Positions 53,787 through 62,820 are shown, counted from the first letter of the stretch. The stretch: 64,000 nucleotides of DNA from Celeribacter neptunius (GCF_900113955.1 NZ_FORH01000003.1:62001-126000), one strand, 5' to 3'. The notes: generated from the sequence alone by a model not told the origin. Translations and numbers: made by a program.

Positions 53787-54310
53787 AGCGCCGCGAGAAA
53801 CTGCACCACCGCCTCTTCGAGGGACCCGTCATTCTCGACCCGGCGAACCGGCAGGCCGGGCGCAATGTCATATCCGGCACGAGCCAGACGTTTTTCGATC
53901 TCTTCCCGGCTCTCGCGGCCACGGGCGGCGAGCCGTTTCGCCAGCACCTCTGGTGAGGCGGTGATCAGCAGCACCCCCATATTGGGATAGAGCGCATAGG
54001 CCTCCGCCAAGATGCCGCGCGAGCCGTTGAACAGCACATCGTGCCCCTCATTGAGCGCGGTCTCGATCGAGATCGGCACACCGTATTTCAGCCCGTGCGC
54101 TTGCCAGTGAAGCGCAAAGTCCCCGGCCTCCAGACGACGGTCGAACTCCTCGACAGAGACGCCTTCGAAATCTTCGCCACCGGCCTCGGTCGGGCGGGTG
54201 ATCACCCGCTTGGCCCGCACGAGATCCCGACGGCGCTCCATTGTCGCCTCTATCAACGTGTCCTTGCCGACCCCCGAAGGGCCGACCACCGCATAGAGCC
54301 GCCCGACCAT
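53768..54310 (-). CDS. phnN: Ribose 1,5-bisphosphate phosphokinase
   Basis: A 180-residue kinase making PRPP from ribose 1,5-bisphosphate. The P-loop is VGPSGVGKDTL (residues 9-19) and the guanylate-kinase-like lid region RVITRPTEAGGEDFEGVS (near residues 35-52) is conserved. Its ATG overlaps the phnL stop by one base. It ends 19 bases inside the convergent DUF1045 gene. Confidence 0.93.
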   Translation of the reverse strand: MVGRLYAVVGPSGVGKDTLIEATMERRRDLVRAKRVITRPTEAGGEDFEGVSVEEFDRRLEAGDFALHWQAHGLKYGVPISIETALNEGHDVLFNGSRGILAEAYALYPNMGVLLITASPEVLAKRLAARGRESREEIEKRLARAGYDIAPGLPVRRVENDGSLEEAVVQFLAALQPERV

Positions 54311-55020
54311 CAGGCCGCCCTCGAGGGCGTGAAGGCGGAGACATCGATCTCGCGATCCGCCACACGGTCACGTGCCGGAGCATCGTGGAAAATCCCGATG
54401 ATCGCCGCCCCGCGCGCCTTGGCCTCTTCGATAAGGCTGAGCACGGTCTCACGATTGGTGGCATCGAGCGAGGCGGTGGGCTCGTCCAAAAGCATCGCCG
54501 GGTAGGTATGAGCAAAGCCTCGGGCAATATTGACCCGCTGCTGCTCGCCGCCCGAAAACGTCGTCGGCGACAAGCTCCAGAGCGTTTCCGGGATGTTCAG
54601 CCGCGAGAGCAGATCGCGGGCGCGCGCGTAAGCCGCCTCCTTCGCCACGCCGACGGCCAGCAAGGGCTCGGCCACCACCTCGAGCGTCGGCACACGCGGC
54701 ACGACGCGCAAGAATTGCGACACATAGCCCAGCGTGGCACGCCGCAATGCGATGATCTCGCGCGGTTCGGCATTGGCAACGTCCGTTTCGCCGACCCAGA
54801 TATGCCCCGCCTGGCTCAGGTAATTGCCGTAGATCATCCGCATCAGGGTCGATTTACCAGCACCGGAATTGCCCGTAAGCGCGACGCATTCGCCGGCGGC
54901 AACCTCGAAACTGGCGCCTTGCATCACCGGGATCACCGCGCTGCCCTGATTGTGCAGGGTGAAGGATTTCGCGAGATCCTCGATGCGGATCATCGGAGTG
55001 TCAGAAGAGGTCTGGGTCAT
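54310..55020 (-). CDS. phnL: Phosphonate C-P lyase system protein PhnL (ABC-type ATPase)
   Basis: A 236-residue ABC-type ATPase accessory to the C-P lyase core. Walker A GNSGAGKSTLMR is near residues 46-57, the signature FSGGEQQRVNIARGF near 153-167, and Walker B AMLLDEPTASLD follows. The PhnL-specific ATLGYVSQFLRVVPRVP precedes these. ATG 55020 is my choice; the frame extends upstream. CorA starts just upstream, and phnN follows with a one-base overlap. Confidence 0.92.
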   Translation of the reverse strand: MTQTSSDTPMIRIEDLAKSFTLHNQGSAVIPVMQGASFEVAAGECVALTGNSGAGKSTLMRMIYGNYLSQAGHIWVGETDVANAEPREIIALRRATLGYVSQFLRVVPRVPTLEVVAEPLLAVGVAKEAAYARARDLLSRLNIPETLWSLSPTTFSGGEQQRVNIARGFAHTYPAMLLDEPTASLDATNRETVLSLIEEAKARGAAIIGIFHDAPARDRVADREIDVSAFTPSRAA

Positions 55021-55025
55021 GTCGA

Positions 55026-55988
55026 TCACAGCCATTTTTTCCATTTGCAAAAGAGGTAAGTGCCCAGGGCCGAACCGATCATCAGCGCCGTGGCGATGAG
55101 ATAGCCGTGCGGGCTTTCCAGTCCCGGGATGAAGGGGAAGTTCATGCCATAGACCGAGGCCACAAGCGTCGGCGGCAGGAACAGGACGGCGACCACCGAG
55201 AGGATGCGGCTGGTGTCGCTCTGCTCCAGATTGATCAGACCCAGCGTCACATCGGTGAGCTGCGCGATCCGACCGGCGAGAAAGTCGGAATGCACCGTGA
55301 GCGCCTGACAATCCCGGACCTGCGCCTTGAGGATCTCGCGCAGCGCCTTGTCGCCCTTTTCCTCAAGCCCAAGGCCAAAGTTCGACAGCGCCCGCTCGAT
55401 GGTCAGAAGCGCATGGCGATATTTGGCGACCTGTTCGCTTTGACGTCCCAGCGCTCTGAGCGCATCCGCCAGCTCGTCACCACGTGGTTTCGGATCGCGA
55501 AAGGCCACATGCGATTGCTGATCGAGCGCCTCGCCCACACCTTCCATAAGGTCGGCCAGGCGCGCAACGATCTCTTCGATCAGCCCCATGAACAACCGCC
55601 GACGCCCGCCGAAACCGGCACTCGATTGCGCCGCGTGATCGGCAAAGGTCTCGAACGGCCGCGGCGTGTGATAGCGCACTGTAAAGAGCCGCTCCGGCGT
55701 GATCAGAAAGGCCACGGGACCGAAGCTCGGCGTCTTGTGCTTGTCGAGCCCCGGCAAGACGATGGTGAGCACCTCCGTGTCGCCCTCGCGGTACAGACGG
55801 TTGGAGACCTCGATCTCCTGCATATCCGCGAGCGTCGGCACATTGACACCCATGGCCTCCACCGCCGCCACCTGAGCGGACTGCGGGCTCAAAAGATCCA
55901 CCCAAAGCGCATCGGTCAGATCGCCGGCCCCAAGCGTTTCGGGTGGCAATTTTTCAAGGCCGAGAGGGGTTGCGCGATAGGCGAACAT
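55026..55988 (-). CDS. CorA-family magnesium/divalent-cation transporter
   Basis: A 320-residue CorA-like protein: an N-terminal cytoplasmic domain, a long coiled helix (about residues 135-245), and two C-terminal membrane helices with the selectivity motif YGMNF (near residue 280) before the second. The end FCKWKKWL is basic. It lies between phnK (gap 6 bases) and phnL (gap 5 bases) on the same strand, so it is co-transcribed with the C-P lyase genes. ATG 55988 or 55991 are both possible. It might supply a divalent cation to phn enzymes; this is inference. Confidence 0.88.
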   Translation of the reverse strand: MFAYRATPLGLEKLPPETLGAGDLTDALWVDLLSPQSAQVAAVEAMGVNVPTLADMQEIEVSNRLYREGDTEVLTIVLPGLDKHKTPSFGPVAFLITPERLFTVRYHTPRPFETFADHAAQSSAGFGGRRRLFMGLIEEIVARLADLMEGVGEALDQQSHVAFRDPKPRGDELADALRALGRQSEQVAKYRHALLTIERALSNFGLGLEEKGDKALREILKAQVRDCQALTVHSDFLAGRIAQLTDVTLGLINLEQSDTSRILSVVAVLFLPPTLVASVYGMNFPFIPGLESPHGYLIATALMIGSALGTYLFCKWKKWL

Positions 55989-55994
55989 CATGGC

Positions 55995-56783
55995 TCAGAC
56001 CTGCAGGACCGAGGAGACGAGAAGCTGGGTATAGGCATGTTGCGGATCATCGAGCACCTGATCGGTAAGGCCGTGCTCGACCACACGGCCGGATTTCATC
56101 ACCATCAGACGATCCGCCAAAAGCCGCACCACGGCAAGGTCATGGGTGACGATGATCGCCGAAAGGCCCATTTCGCGCACCAATCCGCGCAGCAAGTCCA
56201 AAAGGCGGGCCTGCACCGAGACGTCGAGACCACCCGTGGGCTCATCCATGAAGACAAGCCGCGGCCCGGTCACAAGGTTCCGCGCGATTTGCAGACGCTG
56301 CTGCATGCCACCGGAAAAGGCCGAGGGTTTGTCATCCACCCGGTCTTCGCTGATCTCGACGCGGTCGAGCCAATCCACCGCCTGAGAGCGGATATTGCCG
56401 TAATGCCGCGCGCCCACGGCCATCAGCCGCTCGCCGACATTGCCACCAGCCGAGACGCCCATGCGCAGCCCGTCGCGGGCATGCTGATGGACAAAGGCCC
56501 AGTCGGTGCGCGACAGCATGCGGCGTTCCGGCTCGGACATCTTGAGCGTATCGACCAGCCCCCGGTCGCGGGTGTCGAACAGCACCTCGCCACCGTCCGA
56601 GGGCAGATGCCCGGCGAGACAATTCAGAAGCGTCGATTTGCCGGAGCCGGATTCGCCGACGATGCCCATGACCTCGCCGGGGTAGAGATCGAAAGAGACA
56701 TCGGTACAGCCGATGCGCCCGCCATAGGTCTTGCGGATATCTTTGACAGAGAGAAGCGGTTGAACAGGGGGGTGCGTGCTCAT
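55995..56783 (-). CDS. phnK: Phosphonate C-P lyase system protein PhnK (ABC-type ATPase)
   Basis: A 262-residue ABC-type ATPase that associates with the PhnGHIJ core. Walker A VGESGSGKSTLL is near residues 44-55, the signature FSGGMQQRLQIARNL near 159-173, and Walker B LVFMDEPTGGLD near 179-190. The PhnK-type block WAFVHQHARDGLRM is present. ATG 56783 overlaps the phnJ stop. The frame continues upstream without support. Confidence 0.94.
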   Translation of the reverse strand: MSTHPPVQPLLSVKDIRKTYGGRIGCTDVSFDLYPGEVMGIVGESGSGKSTLLNCLAGHLPSDGGEVLFDTRDRGLVDTLKMSEPERRMLSRTDWAFVHQHARDGLRMGVSAGGNVGERLMAVGARHYGNIRSQAVDWLDRVEISEDRVDDKPSAFSGGMQQRLQIARNLVTGPRLVFMDEPTGGLDVSVQARLLDLLRGLVREMGLSAIIVTHDLAVVRLLADRLMVMKSGRVVEHGLTDQVLDDPQHAYTQLLVSSVLQV

Positions 56784-57655
56784 TCGGCAGCCTTCTCTAT
56801 ATTTTCGGAGGGGGACAGACGCCCGCGATGGCCTTCGGCCTGCCGCTCGGCGCAATAATCAGTGTCGGAGCAGACGAACATCCGCCCGCCCTCGTCGTCG
56901 ATGATCACCTCATCGAGATAGGTATGCTCGGCCCCGCAGAGATCGCAGGGGTGATTGGCTTTCGACGGATCGAACGGGTGATCCTCGAAATCCAGCGAGA
57001 CCACTTTCGTATAGGGCGGCACGGCATAGATGCGTTGCTCGCGCCCCGCACCGAAAAGCTGGATCGCCGCCATGTCCATTTTCGGATTGTCGAATTTCGG
57101 GATCGGCGACGGGTCCATCACATAGCGATCTTCGACCTTCACCGGATAGGCGTAAGAGGTGGCGATATGACCGTGTTTGGCGATGTCCTCGTAAAGTTTC
57201 ACATGCATCAGCCCGTATTCTTCGAGCGCGTGCATCTTGCGGGTCTCGGTCTCGCGCGGCTCCAGAAAGCGCAGCGGTTCGGGAATGGGCACCTGATAGA
57301 CAAGGATCTGGCCTTCGGTGAGCGGCTCCTCGGGAATGCGGTGACGTGTTTGGATCACCGTTGCCTCGCGGGTTTTCTCGGTCACGGCGATCTCGGCGGT
57401 CTTCTCGAAAAACTTGCGGATCGACACGGCATTCGTGGTGTCATCGGCGCCCTGGTCGATCACCTTGAGCGTGTCTTCCGGGCAAAGACAGGCGGCAGAG
57501 ACCTGCACGCCGCCGGTGCCCCAGCCATAAGGCATCGGCATTTCGCGCGAGGCGAAAGGCACCTGATAGCCCGGCACGGCAATCCCCTTGAGGATCGCGC
57601 GACGGATCATCCGTTTGGTTTGCTCGTCGAGATAGGCGAAGTTATAGTCGCTCAT
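56780..57655 (-). CDS. phnJ: Carbon-phosphorus lyase PhnJ (radical SAM-type)
   Basis: A 291-residue catalytic subunit cleaving the C-P bond. The glycyl/thiyl radical region with PGYQVPFASREMPMPYGWG lies near residues 28-46. The [4Fe-4S] ligands are in CDLCGAEH and FVCSDTDYC; the last Cys of the latter is the expected catalytic thiyl residue. It overlaps phnI at its start (ATGA) and phnK at its end. The full length and Cys set suggest an active enzyme. Confidence 0.96.
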   Translation of the reverse strand: MSDYNFAYLDEQTKRMIRRAILKGIAVPGYQVPFASREMPMPYGWGTGGVQVSAACLCPEDTLKVIDQGADDTTNAVSIRKFFEKTAEIAVTEKTREATVIQTRHRIPEEPLTEGQILVYQVPIPEPLRFLEPRETETRKMHALEEYGLMHVKLYEDIAKHGHIATSYAYPVKVEDRYVMDPSPIPKFDNPKMDMAAIQLFGAGREQRIYAVPPYTKVVSLDFEDHPFDPSKANHPCDLCGAEHTYLDEVIIDDEGGRMFVCSDTDYCAERQAEGHRGRLSPSENIEKAAE

Positions 57656-58752
57656 TCCGCGGCCTCCTTCACGCTTGATCCGGCCTCAGCTTCGGCGATC
57701 TCCGCGCGCATTTTGCGCACTAGCTCCATCTCGGACTGGAAATCCACATAGTGTGGCAATTTGATATGCTCGAGAAATCCGGTCGCCTGAATGTTATCAC
57801 AGTGATACAGCACGAATTCTTCATCATGCGCCGGGGAGTTTGACACCTCGACGCCAAGCTCCTTACTGCGCAGCGAGCGGTCGACCAACGCCATGGAAAT
57901 CGCCTTGCGTTCGGTCTGGCCAAAGGTCAGCCCGTAGCCGCGGGTGAATTGCGGCGGCTCCACCTTGGAGCCGGCGAATTTGTTCACCGTTTCGCATTCG
58001 GTCAGTTCGACCTCGCCGACCTCGATGGCAAAACCCAGCTCGGGAACTTCCATCTCGACGGCCACCTTGCCGATGCGCAGCTCGCCGACGAACGCATGGC
58101 TGTTGCCGTAGCCGCGCTGCGTCGAATAGGCCATCGACAGGATGAAGCCTTCGTCGCCCCGGGTCAGCGCCTGAAGCCTGAGCGCCCGGTTGGCGGGCAG
58201 CTCGAGCGGCTCACGGGTGAGATCCGGCGGCATCACCTCAGCATGTTCTTCACCCTGAATCAGCCCCTCTTTGTTCAGAAAAGACGTCACATGTGGTGTC
58301 GGCTCCAGACGCGGTTCACCTTCTGCGGCCGCCGGCAATTCGCCCTCGGCCATGAGTTTGAAGTCCAAGAGGCGGTGGGTGTAATCGAAAGTCGGCCCGA
58401 GCACCTGCCCGCCCGGCACATCCTTGAAGGTCGCGGAGACGCGACGATCACAGGCCATGGTGTCGGTCTCCACCGGCTCTGAATGGCCAATGCGCGGCAA
58501 TGTCGTCCGGTAGGCGCGGATCAGAAAGATCGCCTCGATCAGATCGCCGCGCGATTGCTTGATCGCCAGAGCGGCCAGATCGGGATCATAGAGCGAACCT
58601 TCGGTCATCACCCGATTGACCGCCAGCGCCAACTGTTCGCGGATCTGCGGCACGGTGAGTTCCGCTACGGATGTATCACCCCGGCGTTCCTCGGCCAGCC
58701 AGGCATGGGCATTGTCGATGGCGCGTTCGCCGCCTTTGACTGCAACATACAT
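57652..58752 (-). CDS. phnI: Carbon-phosphorus lyase complex subunit PhnI
   Basis: A 366-residue nucleosidase subunit of the C-P lyase core. It transfers ribosyl triphosphate onto phosphonate with PhnG, PhnH and PhnL. The N-terminus MYVAVKGGERAIDNAHAWLA is canonical, and SMAYSTQRGYGNSHAFVGEL with FAGSKVEPPQFTRGYGLTFG are family blocks. It overlaps both phnH and phnJ, so the G-H-I-J-K block is tightly coupled. Confidence 0.96.
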   Translation of the reverse strand: MYVAVKGGERAIDNAHAWLAEERRGDTSVAELTVPQIREQLALAVNRVMTEGSLYDPDLAALAIKQSRGDLIEAIFLIRAYRTTLPRIGHSEPVETDTMACDRRVSATFKDVPGGQVLGPTFDYTHRLLDFKLMAEGELPAAAEGEPRLEPTPHVTSFLNKEGLIQGEEHAEVMPPDLTREPLELPANRALRLQALTRGDEGFILSMAYSTQRGYGNSHAFVGELRIGKVAVEMEVPELGFAIEVGEVELTECETVNKFAGSKVEPPQFTRGYGLTFGQTERKAISMALVDRSLRSKELGVEVSNSPAHDEEFVLYHCDNIQATGFLEHIKLPHYVDFQSEMELVRKMRAEIAEAEAGSSVKEAAE

Positions 58753-59348
58753 CAGTTGGCCTCCGTGGCTTCGAGAACCTGCGTGCCCGAGATGCGGGTC
58801 GAACGCGGCAGACCGGCGATCTGCGTGCCGGCGGTGAAATAGAAGTCCACCCCGAGCGGGAAGAGCGCATGGTTCATCTGGAAAGGTTCAATGTCGGGCA
58901 GCGCTAAAGTCGCTGTCTCCTTGATCCCCGGCCCGGCGAGCGTCGCGCCGTCCTGGCTCAACGCCTCCATTTCGACGATCAAGGTCGTCGACCGATCCGG
59001 ATATTCCGGCGTGCCGATGAGAAAATTCGTGATCGGCTGCAAGGCTGTCCAGGTGCCAAGCGCAAACATCGCACTTTCCGGTCCGACAATCGGCGCGCCG
59101 ATCTGAAAGGCGATCCAATCACGGATCTCCGGCGTATCATGCCTGCCCATCAGGCAGAGCGGGGTCTCCGGGTCGCAAAGCGTGAGCAGAAGGCTCGCCG
59201 CCGCCTCGGAAACCGGCGCAGGGGCTTGGCCGCCCTTGATCTCATGGATCGTGCCGGGACGCGCCAGCGCTTCCAAAGCGGCGCGAAACGCCCGGGCGGC
59301 ATCCTGCGGCGGGGCCTCGAACGCCCCGATAAGGCTTTGTTCCTGCAT
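58752..59348 (-). CDS. phnH: Carbon-phosphorus lyase complex subunit PhnH
   Basis: A 198-residue core subunit required for ribosyl transfer to the phosphonate. It starts with AAPQDAARAFRAALEALA-like text (reads APPQDAARAFRAALEALARP) and carries TLCDPETPLCLMG. ATG 59348 has GAGAGGAGAGG upstream; an adjacent TTG is also in frame. It shares one base with the phnG stop and with phnI. Confidence 0.94.
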   Translation of the reverse strand: MQEQSLIGAFEAPPQDAARAFRAALEALARPGTIHEIKGGQAPAPVSEAAASLLLTLCDPETPLCLMGRHDTPEIRDWIAFQIGAPIVGPESAMFALGTWTALQPITNFLIGTPEYPDRSTTLIVEMEALSQDGATLAGPGIKETATLALPDIEPFQMNHALFPLGVDFYFTAGTQIAGLPRSTRISGTQVLEATEAN

Positions 59349-59815
59349 CAATCCTCTCCTCTCACCATGGTGAAGAAATCGACCTTCGTGGCGGCGGCCT
59401 TGGCGGCGCGGGCGGTGCGGATCTCGGTTTGGGCGGCCTCCAGCGGGTCGAGCACGGTGTCGCGGACCTCATCGGCGCGCGGGCCTTGCATCAGCGCATC
59501 GACGAGGGCGGCGTGCTCGGCCTGCACCTTGTCGCGGCCCTGCACATAGCCATGACCGACCTCACCCGTCGCCAGTCGCAGCGAACAGCGGGTCACGGTC
59601 ATTTCGCCCAAGTTGAACGGCGCACCGGAGCCGCCCATGCGGCCCCGCACCATGACACCCCCGATCTCTGGACGGCGCAGCCAGTCAAACGCGGGAAGCG
59701 CGCCCTGCGCCCCGACCAACCCGGCCAGCTGCGCCGCATCGGATTTCGCCAAAAGCCCCATCCAGGTCTGGCGCGCCGCCTGTTCGGGGGTGAGTGATCT
59801 CTGCGGTTTGCCCAT
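59348..59815 (-). CDS. phnG: Carbon-phosphorus lyase complex subunit PhnG
   Basis: A 155-residue subunit of the C-P lyase core and first gene of the phnGHIJK-corA-phnLN operon. Family blocks ARQTWMGLLAKSDAAQL (about residues 13-29), RRPEIGGVMVRGRMGGSG and GEVGHGYVQGRDK (near 97-109) are visible. ATG 59815 has GAGGG upstream. It is divergent from phnF, whose operators lie in the 140-base gap. Confidence 0.95.
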   Translation of the reverse strand: MGKPQRSLTPEQAARQTWMGLLAKSDAAQLAGLVGAQGALPAFDWLRRPEIGGVMVRGRMGGSGAPFNLGEMTVTRCSLRLATGEVGHGYVQGRDKVQAEHAALVDALMQGPRADEVRDTVLDPLEAAQTEIRTARAAKAAATKVDFFTMVRGED

Positions 59816-59840
59816 CGGCGCCCTCTTTTTCGTCCTGTGT

Positions 59841-59850
59841 TGTCTAGACA
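59841..59850. promoter_or_regulatory. PhnF-type palindrome, phnG side
   Basis: TGTCTAGACA, a perfect palindrome 26 bases upstream of the phnG start. Confidence 0.65.
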
Positions 59851-59860
59851 TCTTGCGGAG

Positions 59861-59888
59861 TTGTCTAAATTACTATACAACTAGACAA
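59861..59888. promoter_or_regulatory. PhnF-type inverted repeat in the phnG-phnF gap
   Basis: TTGTCTA and TAGACAA arms separated by 14 bases. These share the half-site with the palindrome 20 bp away, consistent with a GntR-type PhnF dimer binding to repress both directions. Confidence 0.6.
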
Positions 59889-59955
59889 ATCATTGCCGAT
59901 CCACACCGACTCGGCAAGTGAAAATTCGTGAAACTTTGGTGACGGACCAAGACCC

Positions 59956-60681
59956 ATGCCACGCACGCCGGTTTGGAAATCGATCGCGGAAACCCTCTCG
60001 GAAGAGATCGCCAAGGGGCATTATCGCCCCGGCGACAAGCTGCCGACCGAGGCGAAACTGGCCAGTCGCTTTGGCGTCAACCGCCATACGGTCCGCCATG
60101 CTTTGAGCGATCTCACCGAACGCGGCATCACCCGCTCGCGGCGCGGCGCCGGGGTCTTTGTGCAAAGCGCGCCGGTCGAGTATCCGATCGGCAAGCGCGT
60201 GCGGTTTCACCAGAACATCCGCGCCACCGGGCGGCTTCCCGACAAGAATGTGCTGCGCATCGAGACCCGGCCCTGTGACGCCACCGAGGCCGCCGCGCTG
60301 GCGCTCAGCGAGGGCGACGAAGTTCTGGTCTACGAGGGCCTGTCCTTGTCTGGCGGGGCGCCGATTGCGCATTTCATCTCGATTTTCCCGACTGTACGCA
60401 CGCCCGGGCTGCGCGCCGCCTTCGAAGAGATCTCTTCGGTCACCGAGGCGCTCAAATCCATCGGCATCGGCGATTACATCCGGGCCGAGACCCGGGTCAG
60501 CGCCGAACGCGCCAGCACCACCCAAGCGCTGCATCTGAACCTGCGCGACGGCGAACCTCTGCTCAGGACCGTCAGCCTCAACACCACGCCCGATGGCACG
60601 CCGATCGAACGCGGAATCACCTGGTTTGCCGGTGAGCGGGTCACGCTCACGGTCACCCCGGACAGTGTCACGCCAGGCTGA
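59956..60681 (+). CDS. phnF: Phosphonate operon regulator PhnF (GntR/HutC family)
   Basis: A 241-residue regulator. The N-terminal winged HTH (about residues 5-72) reads VWKSIAETLSEEIAKGHYRP, then LASRFGVNRHTVRHALSDL. The UTRA ligand-binding domain follows, with FISIFPTVRTPGLRAAFEE and NLRDGEPLLRTVSLNTTPDG. It is divergent from phnG with TGTCTA/TAGACA operators between, the usual PhnF arrangement. A second phnM follows 93 bases downstream. Confidence 0.93.
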   Translation: MPRTPVWKSIAETLSEEIAKGHYRPGDKLPTEAKLASRFGVNRHTVRHALSDLTERGITRSRRGAGVFVQSAPVEYPIGKRVRFHQNIRATGRLPDKNVLRIETRPCDATEAAALALSEGDEVLVYEGLSLSGGAPIAHFISIFPTVRTPGLRAAFEEISSVTEALKSIGIGDYIRAETRVSAERASTTQALHLNLRDGEPLLRTVSLNTTPDGTPIERGITWFAGERVTLTVTPDSVTPG

Positions 60682-60774
60682 TCAAAACGTCACGCGGACG
60701 ATACAAAGCCTCTGTATCACCTCTGAAAACGGCATAAGCCGCAGGTGTTTCAGATCATTTCACGGGCATTACCC

Positions 60775-61953
60775 ATGGCAGTTCTCCCCCCGCTCAGCTT
60801 TACCGGCGCCTCGGTTCTCAGCGGTGACCGGTTCGAAAAGCGCCCTCTCAGCATCGAGGGCGGCTATCTCTCGACTGGTCGCTTCCCCGAGCTGGACCTC
60901 TCGGGCTACATGATCCTGCCGGGCATCATCGATCTGCATGGCGACGCCTTCGAGCGGCATATCGCGCCGCGCCCGCGTGCGCCGTTTCCGATCCGCTCCG
61001 GGCTCGCCTCGGCGGCCCGCGATGCAGCGGCGCATGGGGTGACGACCGCCTGGTTCGCGCAATGCTGGTCCTGGGAAGGCGGGCTTAGAGGGCCGGAATA
61101 TGCCGAAGAGCTTCTGGCCGAGATGCGGGCATTCGAGCCGCAGGCGCCGATTGATATCCGGCTGCAAATCCGTTGCGAGACCCATATGATCGACAGCCGC
61201 GACCGGCTCCTGGCTTTGATCCGGCGCTATGGCGTCGATTATGTGATTTTCAACAATCACCTGCCCGAGGCGATCGAGATCGCCAAGAAAGAGCCGCTGG
61301 AATTCGCCGCCTGGGCGAAACGTGGCGGGCGCACACCGGAGGAATTCATCAAGGTGCTGCGCCAGGCCAAGGATCGCAAAAGCGAAGTGCCCCGGCATCT
61401 GTGGCAATTGGCCGAAGCCTTCGACACGCTGGGCGTGACCTATGGCAGCCATGACGACCCGGATGCCGAAACCCGCGAGGAGTTCCGCATCCTCGGCGCC
61501 CGCGTTGCCGAATTCCCGATCTCGGAAAAGGCGGCGGCAGCGGCCAAGGCGATGGACGACCCGGTGCTAATGGGGGCACCGAATGTTGCCCGCGGCGGCT
61601 CGCAATCCGGCAATATCTCGGCGCAGAAACTGATCGAACGCGGGCTCTGCGATGCGCTGGTCTCGGATTATCACTACCCGGCTCTGGCCCAGGCGGCCTG
61701 GGTGCTGGTGGACAAGGGCGTGCGCGATCTGGCGGGCGCCTGGGCGATGATCTCGAGCAACCCCGCCCGGATCATGCGGCTCGAGGATCGCGGCACGCTG
61801 GAGCTGGACAAACGCGCGGATCTGGTGGTCGTCAACGAAACCACGCGCGAGATCGAAGCGACGCTCTCAGGCGGACGCGTGGCCTATCTCAGCGGCCGGA
61901 TCGGTCAGCGACTGGCGGCGGCCGGCGGAGAGATGTCGCTGGCGGCGGAGTGA
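60775..61953 (+). CDS. Second PhnM-like amidohydrolase
   Basis: A 392-residue protein of the PhnM family, following phnF in the same direction. It has LPGIIDLHGDAFERH (near residues 48-62), YGSHDDPDAETREEF and a SDYHYPAL Asp, the expected metal ligands. It differs from the first copy: the DHTPGQ block of copy 1 is replaced by FNNHLPEAIEI. Its ATG 60775 has no strong ribosome binding site; a GTG 30 bases upstream is in frame. It may act on a different intermediate or be a backup diphosphatase. Confidence 0.85.
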   Translation: MAVLPPLSFTGASVLSGDRFEKRPLSIEGGYLSTGRFPELDLSGYMILPGIIDLHGDAFERHIAPRPRAPFPIRSGLASAARDAAAHGVTTAWFAQCWSWEGGLRGPEYAEELLAEMRAFEPQAPIDIRLQIRCETHMIDSRDRLLALIRRYGVDYVIFNNHLPEAIEIAKKEPLEFAAWAKRGGRTPEEFIKVLRQAKDRKSEVPRHLWQLAEAFDTLGVTYGSHDDPDAETREEFRILGARVAEFPISEKAAAAAKAMDDPVLMGAPNVARGGSQSGNISAQKLIERGLCDALVSDYHYPALAQAAWVLVDKGVRDLAGAWAMISSNPARIMRLEDRGTLELDKRADLVVVNETTREIEATLSGGRVAYLSGRIGQRLAAAGGEMSLAAE

Positions 61954-61959
61954 GGTTGC

Positions 61960-62160
61960 GAAGGCGCGGCCTTTGGGAACATGCGTACTTTGGCGCGGAA
62001 CAAGGCGAAGCCGCCGCGCCTGCGCCTGCCCGTCCCCGCGGGCTGGCGCATTGCACCGGCGCACAGCAGATTGAACTTTCGCGGGTTGGGTTGGGATAAA
62101 GCGATGACCTCGCATGTTCGAGCGCCATCCCACGGGCAGGCTTGTCTCGGCTCAGCGTTC
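61960..62160. repeat. Probable diverged copy of the dispersed repeat (copy D, inverted)
   Basis: The 252-base gap contains GATTGAACTTTCGCGGGTTG at 62070-62089 and a following GGGATAAAGCG, the reverse complement of the CTTTATC..AACC...AAGTTCAA-type block in copy C. Similarity is partial. No gene is seen. Confidence 0.35.
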
Positions 62161-62205
62161 GACCGGCAATGGCAGCGAGCTCCTGTCTCCCCCCCCTTCA
62201 AGACC

Positions 62206-62820
62206 TCACGCGTATTTCTCCAGAAACGCCTCGGCCTCCAGCGTCCGAAAATCCGGCAGGGCCTCGCGCAGGGTCTCGTGCGACCAATCCCACCAGGCAA
62301 GCTCTTGCATCCGCTCGGCAATGCCATCCGGGTAACGCGGGCGCATTTCCTGCGACGGCACACCGGCGACGATCATGTAAGGCGGCACATCCTTGGTCAC
62401 CACGGCGCCGGAGGCGACGATGGCGCCGTGGCCGATGGTCACTTCGGGTTTGATGATCGCCCCGTGGCCGATCCAGGTGTCATGTCCGATTACCGTGCGG
62501 CGCGCGGCGCGGTGTTCGAAAAACGCCGGATCATCCTCGGCATCCTCCCAATAGTAGGACGAGCGATAGAGGAAATGATGCAGGGAGGCGTTCTTATACG
62601 GGTGATCGGTCGGACCGATGCGGGTGAAAGCAGCGATATTGGCGAATTTGCCCAGCGTGGTATTGGCGATATCGGCGTATTGGTCGCAATAGGCGTAGTC
62701 GAGGAACTCGGAATTCAGCACTCTTGCGCCCTTGCCGACCTCGCAATAGGCGCCGAATGTCGAATGGGTCACCTCGGCGCCTTCATGGACGAAGGGCGCG
62801 GTCGCACTGAGTTTTGGCAT
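62206..62820 (-). CDS. Phosphonate-associated hexapeptide-repeat acetyltransferase
   Basis: A 204-residue left-handed beta-helix transferase with hexapeptide repeats ([17 protein letters not shown] and [20 protein letters not shown]). It matches the TIGR03308-type family found in phn clusters. It would acylate a phosphonate-related or aminoglycoside-like small molecule; the true substrate is unknown. It begins 98 bases downstream of phnE on the same strand and is convergent with the second phnM. Confidence 0.88.
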   Translation of the reverse strand: MPKLSATAPFVHEGAEVTHSTFGAYCEVGKGARVLNSEFLDYAYCDQYADIANTTLGKFANIAAFTRIGPTDHPYKNASLHHFLYRSSYYWEDAEDDPAFFEHRAARRTVIGHDTWIGHGAIIKPEVTIGHGAIVASGAVVTKDVPPYMIVAGVPSQEMRPRYPDGIAERMQELAWWDWSHETLREALPDFRTLEAEAFLEKYA

